From Chitinophaga filiformis (GTDB lineage: Bacteria; Bacteroidota; Bacteroidia; Chitinophagales; Chitinophagaceae): a DNA stretch of 64,000 bases. Position numbers and translations under genes: made by a program. The notes under the pieces are model-generated. The model was not told the DNA's origin and did no database searches. It saw nothing but the letters and a program-made list of their open reading frames with translations. Shown here one piece after another: positions 33,637 to 40,498 of this stretch. The stretch is from NCBI RefSeq assembly GCF_021646545.1, contig NZ_JAKIRP010000015.1, positions 62,001 to 126,000 on the forward strand. Direction: 5' to 3'. The first letter of the stretch is position 1. Each line of letters starts with the position of its first letter.

Positions 33637-36222
33637 ATGGCGCTGAAAGATAAACCGGACCTCGGAACATTAATGCGGAAGTTGCATTGGAAAGAATTAT
33701 TAGCCGTACTGTTCATATTACTTGCCATCTATTTTTTCCGGCAGCAAAGGCACGAGTTGTACGCACTCGGACCAGCTATTGAAAGGGCAAACCGCCTGTG
33801 GGTGATTGCAGGTGTATCCCTGACGGGCGCTTATATACTGCTCCAGGCACTGATGTACCGTTACAGCTTCCGTTCAGTAGGTGGAAAACTGGACCTGCAC
33901 CTAGGTACTGAGCTCTTTCTGAAAAGGAACTTACTGAGTATTTTTCTGCCAGCGGGAGGTGTCAGCTCACTGGCCTACCTGCCGCAGAACCTTCGCCGTA
34001 GTCATATTAACAAGCAGCAGGTACACCAGGCATCGGGCATCTACGGTTTTACCGGCATATTTTCCGTATTCCTGGTAGGTATTCCTGTAGTCGGATATGC
34101 CATACTGCACGACGAGTCGATGTTTGAAGCCGTGGGTGGCCTGATTGCGATTTGTGCGGTGCTGGGGGGCGTGGCATGGCTTGTACGGTCTATGCAGACC
34201 AGGGGCACCGCCTATAATCTGACGGCGAAGTATCTTCCTGGTGTGGTAAGTCATGTGGATAAGATCTTTGCCTTTAACCTGCAGAGGACTTCTTTTGTCC
34301 AAACTATCCTGGTTTCTGCCGGGATAGAGATCGTGGGCATCGCTCATCTGTACATCAGTATGATGGCAACAGGCGCCACGCCTTCCCTGGAGGCGGCCTG
34401 TATTGGGTATATTGTAGCCACCATCTTCCTGATCGTATCGCCGTTTTTACGCGGTTTAGGGGCCATAGAATTGTCTCTTGCCTATCTGCTGACCAACTAT
34501 GGCTTCTCGTCATTACAAGCGCTGGAAATAACCTTATTATACCGTCTTTTTGAATTCTGGCTGCCACTGCTTGCCGGAGTGATTGCCTTTCTGCTGAAAG
34601 GAAAACAACTGATGCTGAGATTAATTCCCCCTGTGCTTATTTTTTTGCTGGGGATGGTGAATATTTTCTCTGTACTTACCCCGCCACTCAGAGGCCGTTT
34701 AAAGATGCTGAGGACTTATATACCAATGGAAAGCATCCATGCTTCCAACCTGCTGGTAGTGTTTCTGGGACTGATACTGCTGGTGACGGCCACATTCCTG
34801 TTCCGCGGATTGCGTAATGCGTGGGTGGTGGCATTGTCTGTATCGTTGCTGTCGGTGCTCGGGCATATGAGCAAGGCGCTGGACTATGAGGAGGCGTCGC
34901 TGGCATTAGGTACTTCTATTATACTGATCATTACCGCCAGCCAGTACCGGCTGAAGAGTAACCGGCAACTGATGAATATCGGGGTGGTGACCGCTGTTGC
35001 GGCATTGCTGGTAGTGCTCATATTTGGGACGATCGGCTTTTATTTCCTTCATGCGCGCCATTTCGGGATGGAGTTCAACTGGTTAAATTCATTGCGGGCC
35101 TCCTTTCATGGGTTTCTTTTATTGGAAGATGATGGCTTGCATCCGGTTACCCGTTTCGGACGTGAATTCCTCAGCGCTATCCGCGTATTGGGTGTGGGCG
35201 CCTGGGCTTTTCTGTTCTACACGATTATCCGCCCTTATCTGCCCGCCGGCAAGCATAGTAATGCTGCAGCGGAAAAAGCGCATTATTACCTGAGCCAGTA
35301 TGGTAGTTCTGCCATGGACCACTTTAAAGTGGGCGATGATAAGTTGCTGTATGTATCTGATGAATACCAGGGCTTTATTGCCTATCGTATTGCGAATGGT
35401 TTTGCGGTGGTATTGGAAGAACCGGTATGTGCAGATGAAGTGAAACTGTCCCTCCTGCAGGAGTTTGAAAAGCAGTGCCTTAAGATGGGGCTGAAGCCTG
35501 CTTTCTATCGTGTAGATGAACAGAGCATGTATTACTTCGAACATCTGCGCAAAAAGAAACTGCTGATAGGGCAGGAGGGGATTGTGGATGTCACTGTATT
35601 TACATTGAGTGGAAAGGACAGGAAGTCGTTGCGTAATGGTTTGAACAGTCTTGCAGCCAAGGGGTATATTACCGCAGTGCACAAAGCGCCTTTACCGCCT
35701 TTATTGGTGGAGGAGCTGAAAGAAGTATCGGATGAGTGGCTGGAACAGTATGAGATAAAAGAGATGACCTTCTCACAGGGACTGTTTGATGCAGACGAGA
35801 TCCGGGAACAGGATGTGATTACAGTAACAGATCCGGAAGGCAGGATAGCGGCGTTCCTGAACATTATACCCGACTATGCCCCGGGCGAGTGTACCTACGA
35901 TCTGATCCGCAAACGGACAGATGCGCCGGGAGGCTGCATGGATGCATTGATCGTTGCCCTGATACAGGATGCGAAGGAGAAGGGATTACAATATCTCAAC
36001 CTGGGGCTGGTGCCTATGTCGGGTATCAGTCAGCCGCAGAATGCGGCCGAGCAGGTGGTGAAATTTGCTTATGAGAAAATAAAAGCTTTCCGCCACTATC
36101 ACGGCTTGCGTGAGTTTAAGGAGAAGTATGCAACAGAGTGGTCCAATAAATACCTGGTATACGGGCACGACTTTGATCTTATCCAGTTGCCGGGAGCATT
36201 GAGTAAGGTGATGAGAGCATAA
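33637..36222 (+). CDS. mprF: MprF-like phosphatidylglycerol lysyltransferase/flippase
   Basis: An 861-residue protein in two parts. Residues about 20-500 contain a dozen or more membrane helices of the MprF flippase type (first helix ELLAVLFILLAIYFF; LPAGGVSSLAYLPQNLRR and FLRGLGAIELSLAYLLTNYG are recognisable segments). Residues about 530-850 form a cytosolic DUF2156 aminoacyl-transferase domain (LKMGLKPAFYRVDEQSMYYF, LNLGLVPMSGI, KFAYEKIKAFRHYHGLREFKEKY). The enzyme class moves lysine or another amino acid from tRNA to membrane lipid, lowering surface charge. It ends 11 nt before the VirJ-like gene. The amino acid and lipid used here are not shown. Confidence 0.88.
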   Translation: MALKDKPDLGTLMRKLHWKELLAVLFILLAIYFFRQQRHELYALGPAIERANRLWVIAGVSLTGAYILLQALMYRYSFRSVGGKLDLHLGTELFLKRNLLSIFLPAGGVSSLAYLPQNLRRSHINKQQVHQASGIYGFTGIFSVFLVGIPVVGYAILHDESMFEAVGGLIAICAVLGGVAWLVRSMQTRGTAYNLTAKYLPGVVSHVDKIFAFNLQRTSFVQTILVSAGIEIVGIAHLYISMMATGATPSLEAACIGYIVATIFLIVSPFLRGLGAIELSLAYLLTNYGFSSLQALEITLLYRLFEFWLPLLAGVIAFLLKGKQLMLRLIPPVLIFLLGMVNIFSVLTPPLRGRLKMLRTYIPMESIHASNLLVVFLGLILLVTATFLFRGLRNAWVVALSVSLLSVLGHMSKALDYEEASLALGTSIILIITASQYRLKSNRQLMNIGVVTAVAALLVVLIFGTIGFYFLHARHFGMEFNWLNSLRASFHGFLLLEDDGLHPVTRFGREFLSAIRVLGVGAWAFLFYTIIRPYLPAGKHSNAAAEKAHYYLSQYGSSAMDHFKVGDDKLLYVSDEYQGFIAYRIANGFAVVLEEPVCADEVKLSLLQEFEKQCLKMGLKPAFYRVDEQSMYYFEHLRKKKLLIGQEGIVDVTVFTLSGKDRKSLRNGLNSLAAKGYITAVHKAPLPPLLVEELKEVSDEWLEQYEIKEMTFSQGLFDADEIREQDVITVTDPEGRIAAFLNIIPDYAPGECTYDLIRKRTDAPGGCMDALIVALIQDAKEKGLQYLNLGLVPMSGISQPQNAAEQVVKFAYEKIKAFRHYHGLREFKEKYATEWSNKYLVYGHDFDLIQLPGALSKVMRA

Positions 36223-36233
36223 ACAGGAATAAC

Positions 36234-36935
36234 ATGAGAAGAGGAAAGTATGTGTTGTTATGGCTGGTCATGATGGCCGGCGCCATGTCGGCGGAAGCAC
36301 AGCGCGACATCAGTAAATTGCCTGTAACGGTGAAGATACCTGCAGTGCCTGTGGCGAATCATCCTGTGGTGTTCTATATCACCGGCGACGGGGGAATGAA
36401 GAAGTTCTCCGTAGATATGGTGAATATGCTGGCAGGGAAGGGCTATCCTGTTATCGGACTAAATGCGTTAAAATACTTCTGGAGTAAAAAGACGCCGGAA
36501 CAGGCTGCTGCTGATGTGGCAGCACTGATGCAATATTATGCGGGACAGTGGAACAATCACTCGTTTATATTGGTAGGGTATTCTATGGGAGCAGATGTGC
36601 TGCCATTTATTTATCATAAGCTTCCTGCGGTGTTGCAGGACCAGGTGCATCACCTGGTATTTATGTCGCCCTCTGCAAGTACAGACATGGTGGTGCACAT
36701 ATCAGACATGCTGGGCAGAACAAGTACACCTGGTAGTATGAATGTGCCTGCAGCGATGAACAATATCACCGGTAAGCCATTGTTGCTGATATTCGGGCAG
36801 GACGAAAAGGACTTTGACAGTAAAGCGCTTACCATCAGCAATTATAAACAGGTAGTGTTACCCGGAGGGCATCACTATAATGATGACGCTTCAGGAGTAG
36901 TGCAACAGATACTCTCATATATTTTACAACGTTAG
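36234..36935 (+). CDS. VirJ/AcvB-like secreted alpha/beta hydrolase
   Basis: A 233-residue precursor with a signal peptide (cleavage after AEAQ, about 23). The family signatures are PVVFYITGDGGMKKFSVDMVN (about 42-62), GLNALKYFWSKKTPEQAA (about 78-95), the nucleophile motif GYSMGAD near 118 and a late GHHYNDD histidine near 216. This is the VirJ domain; in Agrobacterium the related AcvB, encoded with the lysyl-PG synthase LpiA, hydrolyses lysyl-phosphatidylglycerol in the periplasm. The 11-nt spacing to the MprF-like gene supports the same pairing here. Confidence 0.85.
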   Translation: MRRGKYVLLWLVMMAGAMSAEAQRDISKLPVTVKIPAVPVANHPVVFYITGDGGMKKFSVDMVNMLAGKGYPVIGLNALKYFWSKKTPEQAAADVAALMQYYAGQWNNHSFILVGYSMGADVLPFIYHKLPAVLQDQVHHLVFMSPSASTDMVVHISDMLGRTSTPGSMNVPAAMNNITGKPLLLIFGQDEKDFDSKALTISNYKQVVLPGGHHYNDDASGVVQQILSYILQR

Positions 36936-37011
36936 TTATTAATTTCAGCAAGAAATATTTTCAGGGCAAATTATCGTGTAGCCCTGTTGACCCCTTTGTG
37001 TGCTCTTTTGC

Positions 37012-37028
37012 CTTAACTGCATGTTAAC
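37012..37028. promoter_or_regulatory. (N)TTAAC pair, 11-bp spacing (site 1)
   Basis: CTTAAC at 37012 and GTTAAC at 37023 are direct repeats 11 bp apart. The same arrangement recurs at 37126, 38166 and 39188. Confidence 0.45.
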
Positions 37029-37125
37029 GACCCCTTATTTTCATGCTAAAACGTTCTACTTACCCTCTTTTATAAATCTTTCATATACATGAGCTTAGGG
37101 TGAGCGAGGTGGACAATTTTGTTCC

Positions 37126-37142
37126 GTTAACATCTTATTAAC
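37126..37142. promoter_or_regulatory. (N)TTAAC pair, 11-bp spacing (site 2)
   Basis: GTTAAC at 37126 and ATTAAC at 37137, direct repeats 11 bp apart. Confidence 0.45.
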
Positions 37143-37388
37143 TAAAATCTGCGGCGCGTATTGTAGTATTACAACGTAGTGATGCAGCGAAAAGATAGTT
37201 AAAGGATATACCACTATTTGTCAGCCATGGATACAGCCCTCAGGTATCTACCTGGGAGTTTTAAAAGTTATCTGAAGGTTACAGCTATAATGGATAAATA
37301 TTATTTACAGAAGATGTTGCCCGGGTGTGGAGCAGTGCGGACGAAACCCGCGGTGGAAGAGACTTTTAATGGTTGGTTTTTGATGAAT

Positions 37389-37420
37389 ACTCCCCAGGTT
37401 TCAACCGGGGGAGTTTATTC
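37389..37420 (+). terminator. Terminator-like hairpin without an obvious gene
   Basis: ACTCCCC-AGG and CC-GGGGGAGT pair around a short loop (TTTCAA), followed by TTATTCTT. No real protein gene ends just upstream, which suggests a small RNA transcript. Confidence 0.55.
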
Positions 37421-37549
37421 TTGCAGTATGAAATACAACATCAAAAACCAGCAGGGCTGCAACAAAATAGCAGTACATTTTTTTAGCTTGCATAAGGGCC
37501 ATCTTTTATGCGAATTTGAGTTGATCGTATACCCTCAAAATATATGTTT

Positions 37550-37657
37550 ATGAAAATTACACTTATAGCTACCGGAAACGGTGGGCCCTGTTTGTATGAT
37601 CCGGATCAATTAAAGTCTTATGAAGATGCCATCGCCAATAGAAAAATATCATCATAG
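37550..37657 (+). CDS. Tiny ORF, 35 aa
   Basis: ATG to TAG encodes MKITLIATGNGGPCLYDPDQ... with a single Cys. It lies 34 nt before another tiny ORF and about 130 nt before an HTH regulator on the same strand. No family recognised; it could be a short peptide gene or chance. Confidence 0.3.
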   Translation: MKITLIATGNGGPCLYDPDQLKSYEDAIANRKISS

Positions 37658-37691
37658 CATTCAGCAATTGATACAAAAAGACACATACACT

Positions 37692-37775
37692 ATGGCTACT
37701 CACAACATTAGCCCGGAGAAAGCCGATGCGGACCAGGAACAAAAAAGGAATTATAATTTAATCTGTTCATTGTAA
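37692..37775 (+). CDS. Tiny ORF, 27 aa
   Basis: ATG to TAA encodes MATHNISPEKADADQEQKRN... ending ICSL, with one Cys near the C-terminus. It ends 16 nt before the HTH gene, so it could be co-translated with it. No family recognised. Confidence 0.3.
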   Translation: MATHNISPEKADADQEQKRNYNLICSL

Positions 37776-37791
37776 ACCCCACTATGCCAGC

Positions 37792-38082
37792 ATGCCTAAA
37801 CGTTATTTTGAAAGACTGCAGACCATTGATTACCTGATCAGGATCAAAGGCACCGGAAAACCCGCCCATCTTGCTAAAAGATTGCGTATTTCGGAAAGAA
37901 CATTATTTGAATTTCTTAAAATGATGAAAGAGCTGGGTGCTCCCATAGCGTACGACCGCTATAAGGAAAGCTACTACTATTCGGAAAAAGGCGGATTCAA
38001 TATTCGTTTCGTGAAAAACCTGACACTTGCCCTTGTGTTCATTCAGGGCATGTTTACGGATATTTCATTCCTCTTGCCGTAA
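37792..38082 (+). CDS. Small HTH DNA-binding protein
   Basis: A 96-residue protein. A winged-helix/HTH domain of the HTH_11/WYL-N type fills residues 5-60: RLQTIDYLIRIKGTGKPAHL, then AKRLRISERTLFEFLKMMKELGAPIAYDR. YKESYYYSEKGGFNIRF follows, a wing-like segment seen in many small Bacteroidota HTH proteins, then a hydrophobic tail. There is no effector domain. The family role is not known; here it sits in a cluster of regulators. Confidence 0.8.
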   Translation: MPKRYFERLQTIDYLIRIKGTGKPAHLAKRLRISERTLFEFLKMMKELGAPIAYDRYKESYYYSEKGGFNIRFVKNLTLALVFIQGMFTDISFLLP

Positions 38083-38143
38083 CTCGTTTTCCTCCTGCTC
38101 TTATTTACATCTGCAGGGGATTTCCCTTGCCTGAACGGAATTG

Positions 38144-38166
38144 CTGCGGAGTCCGACACTCCGCAG
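38144..38166 (+). terminator. Hairpin after HTH gene
   Basis: CTGCGGAGT and ACTCCGCAG form a perfect 9-bp stem with a 5-nt loop, 61 nt after the HTH gene. It abuts the TTAAC array and lacks a T run, so termination is uncertain. Confidence 0.4.
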
Positions 38167-38205
38167 TTAACTCCGTATTAACTATTCCATTAACAGTAAG
38201 TTAAC
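38166..38205. promoter_or_regulatory. Array of four (A/G)TTAAC motifs
   Basis: GTTAAC 38166, ATTAAC 38177, ATTAAC 38189 and GTTAAC 38200: four direct repeats at 11, 12 and 11 bp, one helical turn apart. A -7-like TATCTTTC lies at 38227-38234, about 22 bp after the last motif, and the LytTR gene starts at 38394. This looks like a multimeric activator or repressor site. Confidence 0.55.
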
Positions 38206-38393
38206 CACCCATTGATGAATCCTTTATATCTTTCCTATATACATCGAAACGAACAAACTTTTAAAATACTTTTCTCATAAGACGGTTTAGATTTCATAAG
38301 CTTCTGTACGCAGGTTTCTGTTCAGTTACCTGCTAGTTTTAAAACTATATGCTATTAAAAACTTTACATCAGCCATAACCACCCCTCAGATAA

Positions 38394-38708
38394 ATGAAAC
38401 ACCACACTGTATTTCATGTACACTCCAAAGGTCAGCGTATCAGGATACCCCTGCAGGAACTTCAGTTTGTTGAAGTCCGTGCAGACGGCTGTGTACTTCA
38501 CCTCGCTCATTCACATGTCATCGCCGAAGACACGCCCGAAAAGATCTGGGCATGTCTCCCGGAAGACTCCTTCCTGGCAGTAAGGCGCAAGTTTATGATC
38601 AACCTGCATCATATTGCAGGTATCTGTGATGACTATATCCACATGCAAACAGGGCTTATTCCTCAACGGGAAAGACAGACGGGGATGATCAGCGCCCATT
38701 GGATGTAA
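38394..38708 (+). CDS. Standalone LytTR DNA-binding protein
   Basis: A 104-residue protein made of a single LytTR domain: VHSKGQRIRIPLQELQFVEV, then RADGCVLHLAHSHVIAEDTPEKIWACLP, then DSFLAVRRKFMINLHHIAGICDDYIHM, which is the family's conserved core. There is no receiver or membrane domain. LytTR proteins bind pairs of short direct repeats. The upstream TTAAC array makes autoregulation an attractive inference. Confidence 0.85.
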   Translation: MKHHTVFHVHSKGQRIRIPLQELQFVEVRADGCVLHLAHSHVIAEDTPEKIWACLPEDSFLAVRRKFMINLHHIAGICDDYIHMQTGLIPQRERQTGMISAHWM

Positions 38709-38778
38709 GACCTGATTCCACAGATGCAATAGCCCATCGCGGCGGGGCCGGTACCCAAAAGGTCTCCGCAGGGTATAT

Positions 38779-38950
38779 GTTCGGTACCTGTTCGGTACCT
38801 ATTCGGTGGAGTGTATAGCTTATAGGCTCCATAGTCCTGCATTACGCCTGCTATTCTATAGCCATCGCTATAGAATAGCAGGCGTAATGCAGGACTATGG
38901 AGCCTATGGATATAGGTTCGTACTATAGTCGTAACGAAGTCCTACCGAAC
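38779..38950. repeat. MITE-like inverted-repeat element
   Basis: GTTCGGTA is present twice on the left (38779 and 38790) and its complement TACCGAAC ends the right side (38943-38950). Between them lies the perfect palindrome at 38822-38907. The element has no coding capacity. Confidence 0.55.
38822..38907. repeat. Perfect 41-bp palindrome with 4-nt loop
   Basis: The left arm 38822-38862 starts ATAGGCTCCATAGTCCTGCA; the right arm 38867-38907 is its exact reverse complement, separated by CATC. No mismatch over 41 bp. Located between the LytTR gene and a small ORF. Confidence 0.95.
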
Positions 38951-38952
38951 TA

Positions 38953-39141
38953 ATGAAGGATAAATCTGAGTCCTGGATGGCACCGCAGGAAGATATAATA
39001 TTCGATGAGGCGGCAAAAAAGAGCCCTTACCAACTAATGGGTAAGGGCCCTGAACATTCACATGTCAACCGTTGCGGATTTCAGAATGGCAAGAATATCG
39101 ATCAACCGCAACAAAATAAAATATTTGATAATCAGTACTAA
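38953..39141 (+). CDS. Small hypothetical ORF, 62 aa
   Basis: Hydrophilic 62-residue frame starting 2 nt after the inverted-repeat element. A perfect 9-bp hairpin (GCCCTTACC/GGTAAGGGC, 39023-39048) lies inside it, which argues against coding. No family recognised. Confidence 0.22.
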   Translation: MKDKSESWMAPQEDIIFDEAAKKSPYQLMGKGPEHSHVNRCGFQNGKNIDQPQQNKIFDNQY

Positions 39142-39510
39142 AAAGGGTTATTTATATCAAAACTAGAGATAATATTTTGAATCCGTGGTTAACCGATTGT
39201 TAAGGACACCTCACTTTTTGGATAGCTTCCAATGACTTACAATTTGTTTCAGATCCTTCCTCGATATGACTAGTTTTTTCAGTATTTACCTTGTAAATTG
39301 CTAACATAAATTACTCCGCGTTACACCTATGTCAAACTCTTCTGTGGCCAGATATCCGGCTTTTCTTTATGGGATATTTTTAATATTGAATAATTTGTTT
39401 ATTAGTATTTGTTGAAAAATCATATACTTATCCGATTGACTACTGCTGGTATTTGTATCAAATTTGTTTCAGTATGTGAAACCATGAAATCTAGCCAGTT
39501 TTAACATATT
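39142..39510. other. AT-rich stretch before response-regulator gene
   Basis: Contains the TTAAC pair at 39188 and otherwise AT-rich sequence. No promoter with both elements and no RNA gene was recognised. Confidence 0.4.
39188..39204. promoter_or_regulatory. (N)TTAA pair, 11-bp spacing (site 4)
   Basis: GTTAAC at 39188 and GTTAAG at 39199, direct repeats 11 bp apart, matching the arrangement at 37012, 37126 and 38166. Confidence 0.4.
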
Positions 39511-39592
39511 GTGGCCATACTATTAGACGATCACCAGTACTTGCAGTTACCGGAATGAGGTTTCGCAACATTTCAAACCCAAAAAGAACATT
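39511..39592 (+). pseudogene. Detached 5-prime end of response-regulator gene
   Basis: From GTG 39511 the frame reads VAILLDDHQYLQ, the start of a receiver domain with its acidic DD pair, then meets TGA at 39556. Skipping one base near 39547 enters the frame of the downstream CDS (YRNEVSQHFKPKKNI, then M at 39593). A single-base insertion or a sequencing error is the simplest explanation. Confidence 0.65.
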
Positions 39593-40189
39593 ATGAAAAA
39601 TGTGAGGCGTAACGGCGCTGGACAGACTGACGAAGCTGATGCTTTAGATGCAGAAGGACAGGGCGAAGCCAAACAACTTATCCAACAGTTAGCGAAAGAT
39701 ATAAGCAACATCGTATTCATGGACATGGATATTCCCGGATTAACGCCCACAGAGGCAGCTGGTATATTAAAAGCAGCCTACCCGGATATGAATATCATAC
39801 TGTTCACCGCCCAGGGTAATGAATTTTCTGTAGCCAACGTTCATCCACGTAATGCATCACTGAATCCTCCCGCCTCCCTGACCTCTTTCTTTTCCCAGGT
39901 ATACGAAGCTGCCATGCAAACCAACATCCTTGCGGTGCAAAAGGTACTGGCCTTCTTTAACCGTAAAACGGCCAATGTGCAGGAACATCGCTATGGCCTG
40001 TCACCCCGTGAGCTTGAAGTACTGGATTGTCTTGTAAATGGAGATACCTACAAGAAAATAGCTGAACATTGTCATATCAGCGTAGGCACCGTACGCTCTC
40101 ATATTATGAATATCTATCGCAAGCTGGATGTAAATTCCCGTTCCGGCGCCATCGTGAAAGCTATGCAGGAAAGACTGGTAGGTAGCTGA
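39593..40189 (+). CDS. LuxR-type response regulator, receiver domain truncated by frameshift
   Basis: A 198-residue intact frame. Residues about 38-60 (ISNIVFMDMDIPGLTPTEAA) carry the phospho-acceptor region of a receiver domain (D in FMD), and HEHR-proximal residues about 135-190 are a LuxR/NarL HTH (LSPRELEVLDCLVNGDTYKK, then IAEHCHISVGTVRSHIMNIYRKL). The first strand and acidic pair of the receiver are missing from this frame but readable upstream in another (39511-39555). If translation starts at 39593, the protein cannot be phosphorylated normally but may bind DNA. It precedes the SusC/SusD pair. Confidence 0.8.
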   Translation: MKNVRRNGAGQTDEADALDAEGQGEAKQLIQQLAKDISNIVFMDMDIPGLTPTEAAGILKAAYPDMNIILFTAQGNEFSVANVHPRNASLNPPASLTSFFSQVYEAAMQTNILAVQKVLAFFNRKTANVQEHRYGLSPRELEVLDCLVNGDTYKKIAEHCHISVGTVRSHIMNIYRKLDVNSRSGAIVKAMQERLVGS

Positions 40190-40498
40190 GCCTGCCCCTT
40201 CCCCTTCTGTAACTTTTTATTCCCTGTTTTGTTATCTAACTGGAACATGCTATTTTCGGCCAGACCTTATTGTCTGCAGCAGCTGCTTGTCACCCGTGTC
40301 ATTTAAGATCTTGTACTAACCCGCAGTACCCGTAGCATATAATCCATGTATTGTACGGCGGTCGTTTGTCCGTTTACCCATACCTCATTGTCATATTTAA
40401 ACTTCATAATCGCCAGGAGCCAAAAAAACTATTGAATACTAAACTATCGAACGGTCATCACAGAAATTGATCAAACCCAAGCAACAAAAATTATCGTT
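40190..40498. other. Leader of SusC-like gene
   Basis: About 310 bp upstream of the SusC-like start. No convincing -33/-7 pair, hairpin or operator was recognised. Confidence 0.4.

Larger units (their letters stand above)
36936..37549 (+). other. Gene-free regulatory stretch, possible small RNA
   Basis: Holds two (N)TTAAC pairs (37012/37023 and 37126/37137), a TTGTA/TACAA inverted repeat at 37161-37174, a CAGGTA-TACCTG mini-palindrome near 37242, and a terminator-like hairpin at 37390. The segment from about 37150 to 37415 could be a small RNA transcript. A 111-codon frame at 37218-37553 (TTG start) reads across the hairpin and looks accidental. Confidence 0.35.

Noticed and set aside
37218..37553. 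111-codon plus-strand frame with TTG start
   Set aside because: It reads through a terminator-like hairpin and has no recognisable domain; treated as non-coding.
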